A stretch of 64,000 nucleotides of DNA from Triticum aestivum. Its lineage: Eukaryota; Streptophyta; Magnoliopsida; Poales; Poaceae. The number at the start of each line of letters is the position of its first letter. Position 1 is the stretch's first letter. The notes beneath the pieces were generated by a model, which saw only the letters and a program-made list of their open reading frames with translations, had not been told where the DNA came from and made no database searches. Shown here one piece after another: positions 46,163-57,165 of the stretch. The DNA is taken from NCBI RefSeq assembly GCF_018294505.1, contig NC_057814.1, positions 295,558,059 through 295,622,058 of the forward strand, written 5' to 3'. Both the position numbers and the translations under genes were made by a program.

Positions 46163-47530
46163 TACTCCTACAATATACTATATTATTGTGAAAGTTCATA
46201 TACACCGGCCGAGATTAATGCAAACACGGCAGATTTTCATTACATTTCGAACTTTTATAGGACAGAAAAATAAAAGAAACCCGACCCTAAACCTATTCTA
46301 CGGCGGCGACCGACGTCCTCCATCTGTTATCTCCATGTAGGGGGGCGGGGTTCAAGACCCGTGAAGTGAAGGTGCGGTCTCCGGCAAGGAAGAGTAGAAC
46401 ACGGGAGACGAACCGGCCAGTTGGCACACCATGCCCTGCCGCCTCCCATGCCCTACTCATCCTCGGAGGAGTCCCCGACCTCGGCGGTGCCAGACGTTGG
46501 ACGGCGGCAAGTAGGACGCGTGGCTGACGGTGCTCCTGTCGTCGGCCGCTAGCGGCCACTGCTTGTGCCGTCGCGTCCGCGTCCGGCTACTCCACTATTG
46601 CGTCGCGAGTGGGGACTTGAGCGAGGGCGGCGACCTCGAGCTTCATCCCCGAAGACAAGCTCTCCCACAGAGCATTCGCGCTCGCGGTCATGGCGGATGT
46701 GGTGCCAGGTAGCAAGACGATGCGCTCTGGTGTGGAGGTTAGCTGGGTGTTGCCACTTTAAGTAGCGCATTCCGATGAGGCCAAGCGTCCGGGTGCGTCA
46801 TTAAGTCGCCGGAGTTGGTTCCTCAGGCACCGAGCCTCTTAACGACGGCATACGGACAGACGGCATGAATGCGGGCAGCTGGCGCCGGCTGGGAATGCAC
46901 TGGGCGACGACGCGGGGGACGAGGGTTTTTGGTGTCCTAGGGTAGTCAGCTGCGGTCGTGGCAACGTTGGAGATGCCCTTTGCTCACATGCGACCCCACA
47001 TGTCATTGAAAAAGCAAGATGACCCAGCATGGTCTCAGGTCCTGGGGATGCAATTGGTCGCGCTACACCACTCCGGGGACGCAGCGCGGCGCGCGCGCAC
47101 TTCAGCGCCCCGTGCATCCTCGACGAGCCGGGTGTTGATCTACTGGTCGTGCCACATCGCTAATGCCACCCTCGGCACACTAAAACCGACCGTTTAAAGC
47201 AACGATGAGCGTGTCGCTCCCGCATGCCTCATTTGAACATTCCGCCGAGTATCATTCGCATGTGGGCCTAGACCATGCTTGTATTTCCAATGTTGTAATT
47301 TGTCCGACATGGATACAAACAAGCGGTTCATTTAAAGTTTCACTTTGCTTCCACTACGTGTCACTTCCCGTCTTAGTTTTGACATCCCATTCGGTCCATG
47401 CCCTGACACATCTTGACGAGATCGATTGATGTTGAGAGATCAATTTTGTGTCATGCAAGGAGATAACGGTTTGGTCTATTTCTATGATAGAAATGACCGG
47501 CGGCGGGGGGGGGGTCTGTGGGGATCAGAG
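46163..47530. other. Unassigned sequence with gene-like GC content
   Basis: 46300-47180 is GC-rich, with stop-poor but unrecognised frames on both strands (for example a minus-strand frame 46559-46293). It looks like a fragment of captured or old exon/promoter sequence, but no domain can be named. 47180-47500 is of average composition and featureless apart from a G9 run at about 47505-47515. Confidence 0.35.
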
Positions 47531-47531
47531 A

Positions 47532-47750
47532 GAGTATATTGTATGTTCATAAGCGAAACGAACGTATTGTACCCACCCTAGTCCTCTTTCAATCGATCTC
47601 CGGACCCCGAGATGAAATCGAGAGAGAACGAGTGGGTGCATGTGTGATACCTAAGGCGGATTCAAAATTTTGAACCGGTGATCATGGCATCCACTAACCA
47701 TATATAAAGGGTATTCAAGGTTCGTTTTGCTTTTGAACGTACAATATACT
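47532..47750. mobile_element. Fold-back MITE, ~220 bp
   Basis: The left end GAGTATATTGTATGTTCATA and the right end, reverse-complemented, GAGTATATTGTACGTTCAAA match over about 30 bases with few mismatches. No ORF. It abuts the Stowaway-like TIR at 47749 directly, so the target-site duplication cannot be separated with certainty; TA is possible. Confidence 0.65.
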
Positions 47751-48572
47751 CCCTCCGATCGTTTCTAGTTTACATATAAGTTTTATGTGTAGTCAAAGTA
47801 TCTCTACTTTGATCAAACTTACAGAAAAAAGTATCACCATTCAACAATGCCCAATCAATATTGTTAGATTCGTACGTACTCCTAGATTTGTATTCAAACA
47901 GAGATTGTTTCCAATTTGTTTTCAACCACGTCAATGTGCTTGTTCTCGTGCATGCTCTTCCTACTATGATTTCGCCACGTATAGCCAGTCCAATAGTAAC
48001 TTTTTTTAAGCTCCCTGTCCAATAGTACTAGTGGAGTACTGACAACATCTGTAGTAGAGTATGCAGTGCTCATAGTACTATAGGGCCTATGTGAAGGAGA
48101 GAGATGTGAAAAAGTAAGGGGAGTGAGATCTCATGCAAGAGCCTAGCTATATATGCATTCCTAGTTAAATACAATAAATATGAATAAAGAGATAGAGAGG
48201 AGATGGAAAAAAGTACTAATACAATAGCCAACCTTATATTTTTTTGGGAAATAGCCAACCTTATAGCCCACACTAATGTATGAGTGCATACAGATGATGG
48301 CTATTGATGACATGGCAGTTCCTTATAGCCATCGGCTGGCTATATTATTAACCATGCTCTAATGCATTTTTCAAAACTGCCTTTGACTATTGACAAGATT
48401 AACAGTACATGAGATGTATAATGTGAAAATTATATCATTGGAAGCTCCTTTCACATACGAATTTGACCGTATGCTTTGTGTAAGTTGCATGTCATATATT
48501 ATTACTCTAACATTTGGTCAGAGTTAGCCTCGAAAAATGCATTAACCCCTGTAGATGCAAGGAGGGAGTAGT
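47749..48572. mobile_element. Stowaway-like MITE interrupted by another MITE
   Basis: The left terminus CTCCCTCCG (47751) and right terminus GGAGGGAG (about 48562-48569) are the Stowaway TIR, and the internal ends resemble Thalos-type sequence (GTCAAAGTATCTCTACTTTGATCAAA; TTGCATGTCATATATTATTAC). The distance is too long for one MITE. The middle, about 47960-48362, holds AGCCAGTCCAATAGTAAC and a right border GCTATATTATTAACCATGCTC, which look like the ends of a second MITE. Borders of the inner element are approximate. Confidence 0.5.
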
Positions 48573-48713
48573 AGTGGAAGTGGATCCTCTGACGTAGGTA
48601 TCCCTGCCTTACCCTCCCTTTCGGTCACATACTGGCGGACCCTATGCTTGCTAGGCCCCGCATGTCAGATACTCAATGGGTTCGGCCACGTCAGGGGATC
48701 CTCATCCGTAGTA

Positions 48714-48756
48714 TACTCCCTCTGTTTTTATTTACTCCACATAAAACGGAGGGAGT
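48714..48756. mobile_element. Miniature Stowaway remnant (43 bp)
   Basis: ACTCCCTCTGTTTT at one end and AAAACGGAGGGAGT at the other form a near-perfect inverted repeat with only about 15 bases between. It keeps both TIRs but almost no interior, so it is a deletion derivative. Confidence 0.65.
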
Positions 48757-49090
48757 GGTAGTATAAATGACGCGGGTGGGGGAGGGGGAGGGACATCGGT
48801 TTGCTCTCAACTGTGGTCCCTCAAGCGAGCGAAAACGCAAGACGAAGCGCGTACCATTCGGTGAGCCACGTGGAGGGTCCAGCGTGCCGGGGTGCAACGC
48901 AAACGCGACAAGAGCGGTGTACAGTCAAAACCAATTGGCCGGTCGTCACCGGAACCACTATTCACAGTAGAACCTTCGCTGCTCGGCCTACGCCAGCCAC
49001 TGCCCCAAAACCACACCTCGTCTCTAGCCCATTCCCCCACCTTTCGATCCCCTAGCCCGCATCAAGCGCCCCCTAGTTCACCGGAAAGCC

Positions 49091-49921
49091 ATGGTGCGCC
49101 GCAAGATCACGTACTACAAGATGCTGACGCCGGAGCACCGCGCAGAAATCGTGGCGGCGGTCGGCGCCACAGACCTCCGTTCCCAAGCTCGCTTTGCAGG
49201 GGGACAATCCCCGAGTTCTCTGGAGCCAAGCTACGAGGAGGAGGAAGCCGATCCAATGTTCATGGCGGAGGTCGCGACGCAGAAGGCCCCCGATGGGTAT
49301 GAGACAATGGACATCGACTTCGTGCTGGCGTCTGAGTCCCCCATGGTGCAGGCGGACCAGCGGTTCAACCTGACGATACTAAAGGAGGACCGGGAGGCAT
49401 AGGCTCAACTCAACGCGGAGCGCGCGCATGCCGCTGCCATCGAGGCTCTCCTGCAGGCGGAACCGGATGTCGTGGACGTGAACCGGGCGGTGGAGGCTCA
49501 ACTTGAGGTGGAGCGCGCGGATGCCGCTGCCATCGAGGCCCTCCTGTAGGCGGAACCGGACGTCCTGGACTTGAACCGGGCAGCGGAGGCTCAACTCGAC
49601 GCGGAGCGCGCGGATGCCACTGCCATCGAGGCCCTCCTGTAGGCGGAACCCGACATCCTGGACTTGAACCTGGCGGCGGAGGCTCAACTCGACGCGGAGC
49701 GCATGGATGCTGCTGCCATCGAGGCCCTCCTGCAGGCGGAACCGGACGTCCTCGACTTGAACCGGGCGGTGCTCTCGTCCGTGAAGAGCGCCCGCACGCT
49801 CCGCATGAACGAGTACCTGAAGGCCGAGGACAACCACTGTGCGGAGACACACGTCGGCAGCTACGGCTGGTTCGCGCCGGCATCCAAAGACGACGAGGCC
49901 GTCTCGTTCCGCGAGCAGTGA
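49091..49921 (+). pseudogene. ORF with four 31-residue tandem repeats, unknown protein
   Basis: The ATG at 49091 opens MVRRKITYYKMLTPEHRAEI. After 103 codons a TAG (49400-49402) interrupts, and the same frame continues to 49921. Four 93 bp repeats start at 49403, 49496, 49589 and 49682; each encodes AQLDAERADAAAIEALL-Q-AEPDVLDLNRA or a variant, with a helical, acidic heptad-like pattern. Repeats 2 and 3 have TAG where repeats 1 and 4 have CAG. The C-terminal tail is SARTLRMNEYLKAEDNH...SYGWFAPASKDDE. No domain is recognised. It has a start in a good plant context after a C-rich leader. It may be a gene fragment captured by the CACTA or a decayed accessory gene; the three stops make this copy non-functional. 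Confidence 0.6.
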
Positions 49922-51840
49922 TAGTTTTTCTTTATGTTGTTGTTTTTAGGGATCTTTTGCTGTGTAAAAACATATATTGTTATGCAAGTCGCCTGACTTT
50001 CATCATTTGGGTCAGTCTACCATTTCAGGCGGTTGGATGAATATCCTACGTCTCCTAACCCTTCTTCCTCACCTCTTCTTCTTCCCCAACAGACCACCGC
50101 ACGGGCCATACGGATCTTCCCCAACATGCAGTTGGATAAACATACTGTATGAACAAAAATTATGTGTTAGTGGTAGGATGGCTGAGTTTGGTTTGTTCAC
50201 ATGCAGTAGCACGTGTCAATGAGGGTGCGTTCCCTTGGTTGGGTTTGCGGCGTGCAGGAGCGACTGTGTGAGGGTGCGGTGCAACCGCAGCGTGCAGGAG
50301 CGACTGTGTGAGGGTGCGGTGCGACCGCGACAGCCATGCACAAGTGTACCTCCTTTTCATTTTGAAAACTTTAGGCAAGCTTGGAAAAAATGTGTGGCGA
50401 AGTATGGCAATGCAAGTCCTAGACCCAAATAGGATAAGTAAATACGTACTAGGAGGACTAGTGTTAAAAAAGAAAGGCGCGGTTTTCCTTCGCGGGATTA
50501 ATCGATACAAATCCTCGTTTGACGTGTCAATTAATGCGTATTTTTTCTTCAAAGTCCAAAGAGCTAACAATATCACTCCTCATCGCTTGATTAATGCAGT
50601 GCCATGTAAACTAACCTTCTCACTGCTGCTGGCATGCAAGGGTATATTAATGTCCTTGGTTGCTAGTATGAGGCAAACCCCATCATTTTTGCCTCGATTA
50701 GTGTTAGTGGCCTTTTGCAAATTTTACTTTTGATATACTGGCCTTGTGTACAAAAAAATGGAGGTAGAACTATTTGACTTCCTTCCCCATTGCGGTGACA
50801 TCGACGATATCTCGAACGTTGTGGTTTGGCGAAGTGCGTTCGACGGAGAACACATTGAGGGAGATCTCGGTAAGTCGTTCGCAAGTGCCACCTGCAAGCC
50901 GAGACAACCGCCTTATTTGCATCCAGGAAGTCCATGAAGCAAAGGACGTGTAAATGTACTAGTACTACTAGTACACAATAGCGTCGTCCGTCCAGCTTAG
51001 TGTGGTGAGGTGGTTTCTCGAAGAAGACGATGGAGAAGCGGAGTCAGCGAAGAGTGAAATGATGGTTGCTTCGTCCGTGCTTTGTGATTTGACGCCTCAC
51101 TACTTTGTGATTTGTGATAGAAGGGACAGGGGAGTAGACTCTGTGCTCTATACTGTACATGCGTCCAAGCACGGGAGAAAGAGGAGAGACGTTGCATTTT
51201 TCTATTCCTTCAATCAATCAATCAGGGAGCTTTGATTCCATCTTTTTGGCTTTGGCAGCACTGTCCACAATGGTTCCCATCAATGCCAAAAGCTATTTTC
51301 ACATTTGGCTACACATTATGGATGCCCTTAACCGTACTACTTGGTTTTGCTCCTGTGTGCTATCTATACAACTCTCAATTATATTGATCTAAAAAATTAT
51401 AGAATCAAGATTAGTAAAAAGGAGGTGATTTTGCCGCGCGGATGGCGGGGGAGGTTTCTTATTTTTAGAGGATGTTGGCCTGGCGGTTTGCTAACATGCA
51501 GTCCCACATGTCAGTGCTTTACCAAGTCGATCCGCGTACCACATGAGGCAGAACAACGGCAGAAGCAACACGTGCTTAACTTGAAGAAGATGAGGGAGAA
51601 GCAGATTCAGCAACGGGTGAAATGATGGTTTCTTCGTCCCTCCAACTTATTTTTTAGCATTATTACTTCATCCCTCCAACTTAACTGCGGGAAAGGTGCA
51701 GCTTTGTGATTTGACGCCTTATTGCTCATTACTACGCCGGCGCCATGATTGGGGTGCTTCACCCCTGCTGCTCTGCACTGTATTTCGGTATGGCACGTGG
51801 ACCCGGTAGCTTGATGTCCCACATGTCGGCGAAAGGGACT
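49922..51840. other. Unassigned sequence of the CACTA middle
   Basis: No recognisable gene. It contains the 40 bp duplication at 50251-50330, two ATG frames without known domains (50663-50935, 51002-51235), and repeated GCAGTCCCACATGTCAG-type phrases near 45385, 50205 and 51500 that show it arose by duplication together with 45375-45480. Confidence 0.4.
50251..50330. repeat. Tandem duplication of a 40 bp unit
   Basis: CGTGCAGGAGCGACTGTGTG begins both copies (50251 and 50291), which differ by about two bases. The unit ends GGTGCAACCGCAG or GGTGCGACCGCGA. Confidence 0.85.
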
Positions 51841-52555
51841 AGAACATTTATGAAAGCGAGCGATCCACTCTTACGACGGAGGAGTACATGACACGGCGGC
51901 CCAGTGAACTGTCACTTGTACTGTATAGTACTATAGTTTTGCTGTTTCGCACGATCCATCGATACAAACCCGATTAAACAGGAAAGGGCGGGATTTTTCC
52001 CGTGCGGTAGATGATACTGGCCATACATTTCAAAGGCAATTTTAATGTATGCAAACTGAATAATTAAGTAACAATATGATATCTAGTAAAACTAAAAACA
52101 CATATGATTTATTGTGTTAGAGTGTAGTAGTAGTGCTATATTGCATAGTTGTTAGATGTAACATGCGAGAACGTGTAGAGATGTAGTTTTGGAGGGCCTA
52201 CAGAGAGAAAAGCGTAATACGGTCACCGAACTTTAGAATATGCTCATTACGGTCACTATATACATTTTGCGGTGATTATACGGTCACTTGCTTACCGTTC
52301 AGCATCGGATTGCACTCTATTGACCGACCAAATAGTCTGCCTGGCACCATGTTGACTAGTTAAATTGACCATGTTCCTTGTGGGTCCCACCTATCAGCTT
52401 GCATAGGAAAAAGGTCAGATAAACACAAATTTACGCAGGCGCGACAAGACTCCAACCCGTGCGTGGGAATCACCTGGTTGTGTATGCGTCTGTCAGGGCC
52501 TGATGTGTGCTCATGACATGTAGGTTGAGCACTTGAGCGTGAGAGTGTGTGTTGG

Positions 52556-52715
52556 TCGTGTGGTGTGCGCATGCATGCGTGCGTGTGTGCGTGTGAGTGT
52601 TGCGTGTGTGCGTCACTGCGTGTGTACGTGTGAGTGTTGCGTGCGTGCGTGGCTGCATGTGTTTGTGTGAGTGTTGCGTGCATGCAGTTCGTGCATGCAT
52701 GCTTGTGTGTATAAT
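52556..52715. repeat. GT-rich minisatellite with 37 bp period
   Basis: GTGAGTGTTGCGTG occurs at 52593, 52630 and 52667, exactly 37 bases apart, in a wider (GT)n/(GC)n-rich tract. ORFs rich in Thr/His across it on the minus strand are artefacts of the repeat. Confidence 0.85.
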
Positions 52716-52847
52716 CACCACACTAGCTCATGTGTGTTAAAACAGACAGCTCAGCATACCAATACAAGGCCACCTTGTCCGCTGTGCCCGCGGTCATGAC
52801 TTCGAACCACCGTCCAATATTTTTTTGTCATTTGTTTTCATTCTTAC

Positions 52848-53076
52848 TAGCAAGATGCCCGTGCGTTGCACATAACACCAAGATGCATTTGTATGACTAG
52901 TTTATCTTCTGAGAGAAAAGGATGAACGAGGGAAGGCCTTATTTGCAAATGTGGAGAGGTGTGTGGGTACCTTTTTGCAAAATTGCCATAGTTTCCTTCC
53001 TATCCGTCAGATATAAATCAGAAGGCCTATATTGCAGGATGGCAGGCACACGATCATCACCAACTCTGTTTTTTAT
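52848..53076 (-). repeat. Inverted-repeat copy 2 of the ~0.2 kb sequence
   Basis: It starts TAGCAAGATGCCCGTGCGTTG and ends CAACTCTGTTTTTTAT. It is the inverse of 45962-46162 and sits inside the long-TIR element at 52205-53305. It has about 30 extra bases near 52880-52910 relative to copy 1. Confidence 0.75.
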
Positions 53077-53305
53077 AAGAGTGTAATGTAGAGTAGATAC
53101 AAGCCGACAGGTGGGCCCAATGGTAGTGAGATAATGTGATGCAACACTAGAGGTGCCACGTGGAGCATTTAACTGGTCAACTAGTCGTGTCTTGAGCAAA
53201 TACAGAGCTGTGCGGTGAGCTCGTGACTGTATAATAACCACAAAACGTAAATGGTGACTGTAATGAGTGGATTATGAAGTCCAATGTACGTATCATGCTT
53301 TCGCT

Positions 53306-55644
53306 TCAAATACAATGAACGTCACTATATATATCGCGAAAGAAATATGAAACATGCGTGAATGTGTTGGGGGCTTACTTTTAGATGACCTGGAGATAGT
53401 TTGTGTGCGTACGTGAAAGGGGCGTAGAGGGGGTGTATGCGATGGAGAGAGAGATGCTCTTCATTTCTCTTTATTATGACTAACTTTATATATAGTATAA
53501 AATATAAAAATTCACAGTGCGGAATTAATATCATTGTGGTCACCATGCAATGCAAATCAACGTTCATACTCCTCCATATAACTTTGTAATGTTGTATATA
53601 TGTAGAAATTCTAAAATAAATTTTTTGGCCACACTTTATTCAAAAGGAATGTTGTATGCGAAATAAACATGAAGAAAGGGCTTTTTAGATCAATGGGGTA
53701 CGTGATGTAACAAGTGTGAATGTGTAGTTTATGTATTTGACAGGGCCTAGAGAGGTATGTGTGTGTATTACGTTTTCGAGAGAGGCATGGATAGAGGGGC
53801 CGGCGGGGGCGTGGGAGAGATAGCACGAGAAATGAGAGAGGTCTAGAGAGAGAGAGATGAATACGATGTCATGGCAAGAGATTCCCTTGAGTGTGTATAT
53901 GCAACGGGGGAGGGGATAGAGGCACGAGGAGAATTTTTTTGTGTGGTGTCTGTGTTGGTATGTGTGGGTGTGAGAAGATAACGAGACCTGGGGGCAGAGG
54001 GTGTGTCACCACGTGAGGTCCGGTGGGTCAAGGTGAGGCCCTTGGTTCGGTTCCGTCTTGCGCCACATTGGTCGGCCCGTGACGCATTTAGGGAGACACA
54101 TGGATGACTAGTCGTACAAGACAAAGATAGCAGAATTGTGAAGGACTCTGTGTCCACTGACAAAGCCAGCTAGGATTTGTAACCCTAGGTTCTCAGACTA
54201 AGGTAACCCCTTATCTCTGATATTAATATTCATCCAACCTAACTTTAAGGGGCATCCTACAGAATGCTCTGCTAGAATCATACTCGTCGATTAGGAAGAG
54301 AGGTGTGAGACAATGTGTGAGAGACAGGCCTAAAGATAATGTGCGTACAGGAGACACGTAGGCAGGTCTATGTATATAGAAAGGGTCGATGCGGATTGTG
54401 CATGTGTATGCTTGTGAGAGGAAGAGTGCTTGTGATAAAGGTTAGTGAAAACAGCCGCAAATGGTTACTAGAGGGAGGGAGGGTTATATCGAGAGCATGT
54501 CTGCGAGAAAGACACCTCGGGAGAGAGTGTGTGAGCATGTGTGAGAGACCACCGATGGAGAGTGAAACTACACGTAAAAGACAGATGTACACATTGATTA
54601 AAGATATAAATTGTGTCCAAATATTAGGATGGGATCATGATATTTGCAATTCGCGTAAGGAACGGTCATTGATCCATCAGACATCTAGATTCTATCAAAT
54701 TTGAGCATGTCTATGTTATTATTCGACATAATTGATCCACATAGTTAGAATTTTGAACTCTAGACAATGCATCACTTTAGCAATCAAATATAAACGTGAG
54801 TATAGTTCATGTTGCGTGTGTAAAGCACATTATACATACGAAAGTTACACAATGAACATTATAAATAACTAGCTATGAACTAGCATACATTTGAATTCAA
54901 CTTAAGGTGGTTTAAAAAATCGAATTCAACACGAAGTCCATTCAATTATTTGAATTCGGTATCATGGCATTTGTAAATCATACCTAAATTATGGGGGCAC
55001 CAATCTTTGCTCTGATTTTGTACATAATAGCATATATAGTCGTGTACAAAATAGATTCAAATTTAGCTCCTCCATTCCAAAATAATCCTAGTTATAGGAT
55101 TTTCATGTGTAAAAATTTCAAAAAGAAGCGGATAATTTAATGAGGTTTTCAAACATACAAGGTCAAATTTAACGTTGTCTATTTAGGTCAATCCTCAAAG
55201 TTCAAGAGTACTGTAAACATGAATGCTTTTGTTTCAAAATTTCGAACGAAGCGCCAAAAGAGCCTCTACTCGCCCAAAACTGCGTGAGACCAATGTTTGG
55301 TAGTAGAAGGAAATTACTTTTCTAACTCCGACCCGTGAAACCTACCGGCCCGATGTCCAAAGGTCTAAATCAGGGTAGGTTTGTAGCTTCATCTAGACGC
55401 CACGCAACCGCCTCCGAAAAACATTCATACACAATGGCCGCCTAAGCACACATGCGCGCGGCCGAAATCGCTCCCGCCTACTATTTGTGACACCTGGGAT
55501 TACCATCCTACCCCCAACCCGCAGTAGCTCCAAAATTTAAGAGGGGGGAAAAGTTTGTACTTTCCCCAAATTTCAAACAAGCGCATCCCATCTGTTCAAA
55601 AAAGCCAAAAACAAGCGCGACCCAGACCCAAACATGGTTCTCCC
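53306..55644. other. Unassigned AT-rich sequence of the CACTA middle
   Basis: It holds (GA)n runs (53440-53450, 53840-53860), several GTGTGAG-rich stretches (54300-54560), and diverged copies of the GTGAATGTGTAG phrase. The 121-codon plus-strand frame 54339-54704 has the composition of low-complexity GA/GT sequence and no domain. Nothing else supported. Confidence 0.4.
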
Positions 55645-55969
55645 NNNNNNNNNNNNNNNNNNNNNNNNNNNNNNNNNNNNNNNNNNNNNNNNNNNNNNNN
55701 NNNNNNNNNNNNNNNNNNNNNNNNNNNNNNNNNNNNNNNNNNNNNNNNNNNNNNNNNNNNNNNNNNNNNNNNNNNNNNNNNNNNNNNNNNNNNNNNNNNN
55801 NNNNNNNNNNNNNNNNNNNNNNNNNNNNNNNNNNNNNNNNNNNNNNNNNNNNNNNNNNNNNNNNNNNNNNNNNNNNNNNNNNNNNNNNNNNNNNNNNNNN
55901 NNNNNNNNNNNNNNNNNNNNNNNNNNNNNNNNNNNNNNNNNNNNNNNNNNNNNNNNNNNNNNNNNNNNN
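55645..55969. other. Assembly gap (325 N)
   Basis: It lies just upstream of C-rich sequence that may be the leader of the TNPA-like gene (TCCCACCCATCAACCGCCGCC on the right). Confidence 0.95.
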
Positions 55970-57165
55970 TCCCACCCATCAACCGCCGCCCTCCTCCATC
56001 ACGCCAGAGCCGATACCCCGACGTCGTCGTCCATCGCAACCTCAACCGCAACGCCCTCCACGGCTAGTAGTTGAAGCCGAGTACGAGTCGTCCGTACCCG
56101 AGCCAGTTCAACCACGTCGTCCTGCGCCTCACCGCTGCCGCTCCAACTTCGCCACCGTCCACCGCACTGGAGCTGTTCCTGCTACGCCGTCCTTCACCGA
56201 CTCGGATCTGCTTCCCCTCCTCCGACATATGGCCACGGCAACACAGTCAACAATTTGGCCATGGGTTCGTCCAAGGCTGCACCCTCCTCCAAAACATCGG
56301 TTCCCCCGGCAAAAAGAAGAAGATCGCCACGACATATGGAGGACACCACATTGGTAACCGGAAATGGTACTCCTCTTCCCTTATTCATGCAAATCTTACG
56401 TGTCTGCTTGCACGGTATTCATCCCACAGAAGACACTAGTTGACCGCTTCTTCTTGATACTAGATGTTCCTAGTAACTCGCGATGCACAAGGTTTCTCCT
56501 CATATACTATTTCACCTTAGCTAGAGGTCTGTCGCCCCCCTGGGTTTCAATTCCTGGTCAGTTGCTTCCCAATTAACGGAAGCATTCCCTGGCGTAACAG
56601 GCGCTAGTCCGCCTATTACACTGGGGAAGCAGCGCCTCGGTGTTTATCTTAGGGGCGTTTGGGGCCTAGAGCTGTTGGCGCCCGATCTGGATGTTGGTCG
56701 GGATTAAAGGGATGGCCTGGGGCGCTGCCAAGCACAGCGGTGGTGTGACGTCGAGGGGAGGGCGGGGCGGCGGAGGCAGGGGTCTGGGCCGGTGGTCGCT
56801 GGAGGTTCAAGAAAGATCGTCAACAGTGACTGGCGGGAGGTAGACGATGGCCATCTGCCCGTTCCTTATAGATCGGACAGTTCATAAAAAATCGACTGGC
56901 CTATTTATTTTGAGTCAACTGTTATCTTGATAGGACCACATGTGGTGGTGTGCTGGAGGAGTACCTGCATTTCCCAGCCATCCCTGTGCTCATATATTAC
57001 AAAATCATACGGAGCAGAATCTAATATTGTTTGCCTTGCAATGTTGTAGAGTTACCATATGTCTCCTGTCTTTTATTTTTCAGCCACCTGCTATCTGCTA
57101 CTTTTATAGTGCACTAGTTCTGCACATACTTCACCCATACTCTCACTGTTGTGTTTTTATGCACA
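55970..57165 (+). other. Possible leader/first exon of the TNPA-like gene, then intron-like sequence
   Basis: 55970-56345 is C-rich with several stop-poor plus-strand frames. One carries MAMGSSKAAPSSKTSVPPAKRR from 56255, a basic Ser/Lys/Pro segment like the N-terminus of a DNA-binding protein, ending near a possible donor at 56352 (TTG/GTAACC). 56450-57165 has no ORF and T-rich intron character before the acceptor at 57166. The joining to the downstream exons is inferred. Confidence 0.35.

Larger units (their letters stand above)
52205..53305. mobile_element. DNA element with ~190 bp terminal inverted repeats (MULE- or MITE-like)
   Basis: The left arm (52205-52400) contains CTCATTACGGTCAC and ATTTTGCGGTGATTATACGGTCAC; the right arm (53095-53305), reverse-complemented, contains CTCATTACAGTCAC and GTTTTGTGGTTATTATACAGTCAC, then TTGACCAGTTAAAT and GGGCCCACCTGTC matching the left TTGACTAGTTAAAT and GGGTCCCACCTATC. 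Long TIRs with no transposase fit a non-autonomous Mutator-like element, but no 9 bp target duplication could be found, so the superfamily is open. A GT-rich minisatellite and inverted-repeat copy 2 lie inside. Confidence 0.6.

Noticed and set aside
52360..52721. Thr/His-rich minus-strand ORFs
   Set aside because: They are translations of the GT/GC minisatellite; no codon bias or domain.
54339..54704. 121-codon plus-strand ORF
   Set aside because: Composition follows GA/GT-rich sequence, no recognisable motif, no homologous reading elsewhere in the element.
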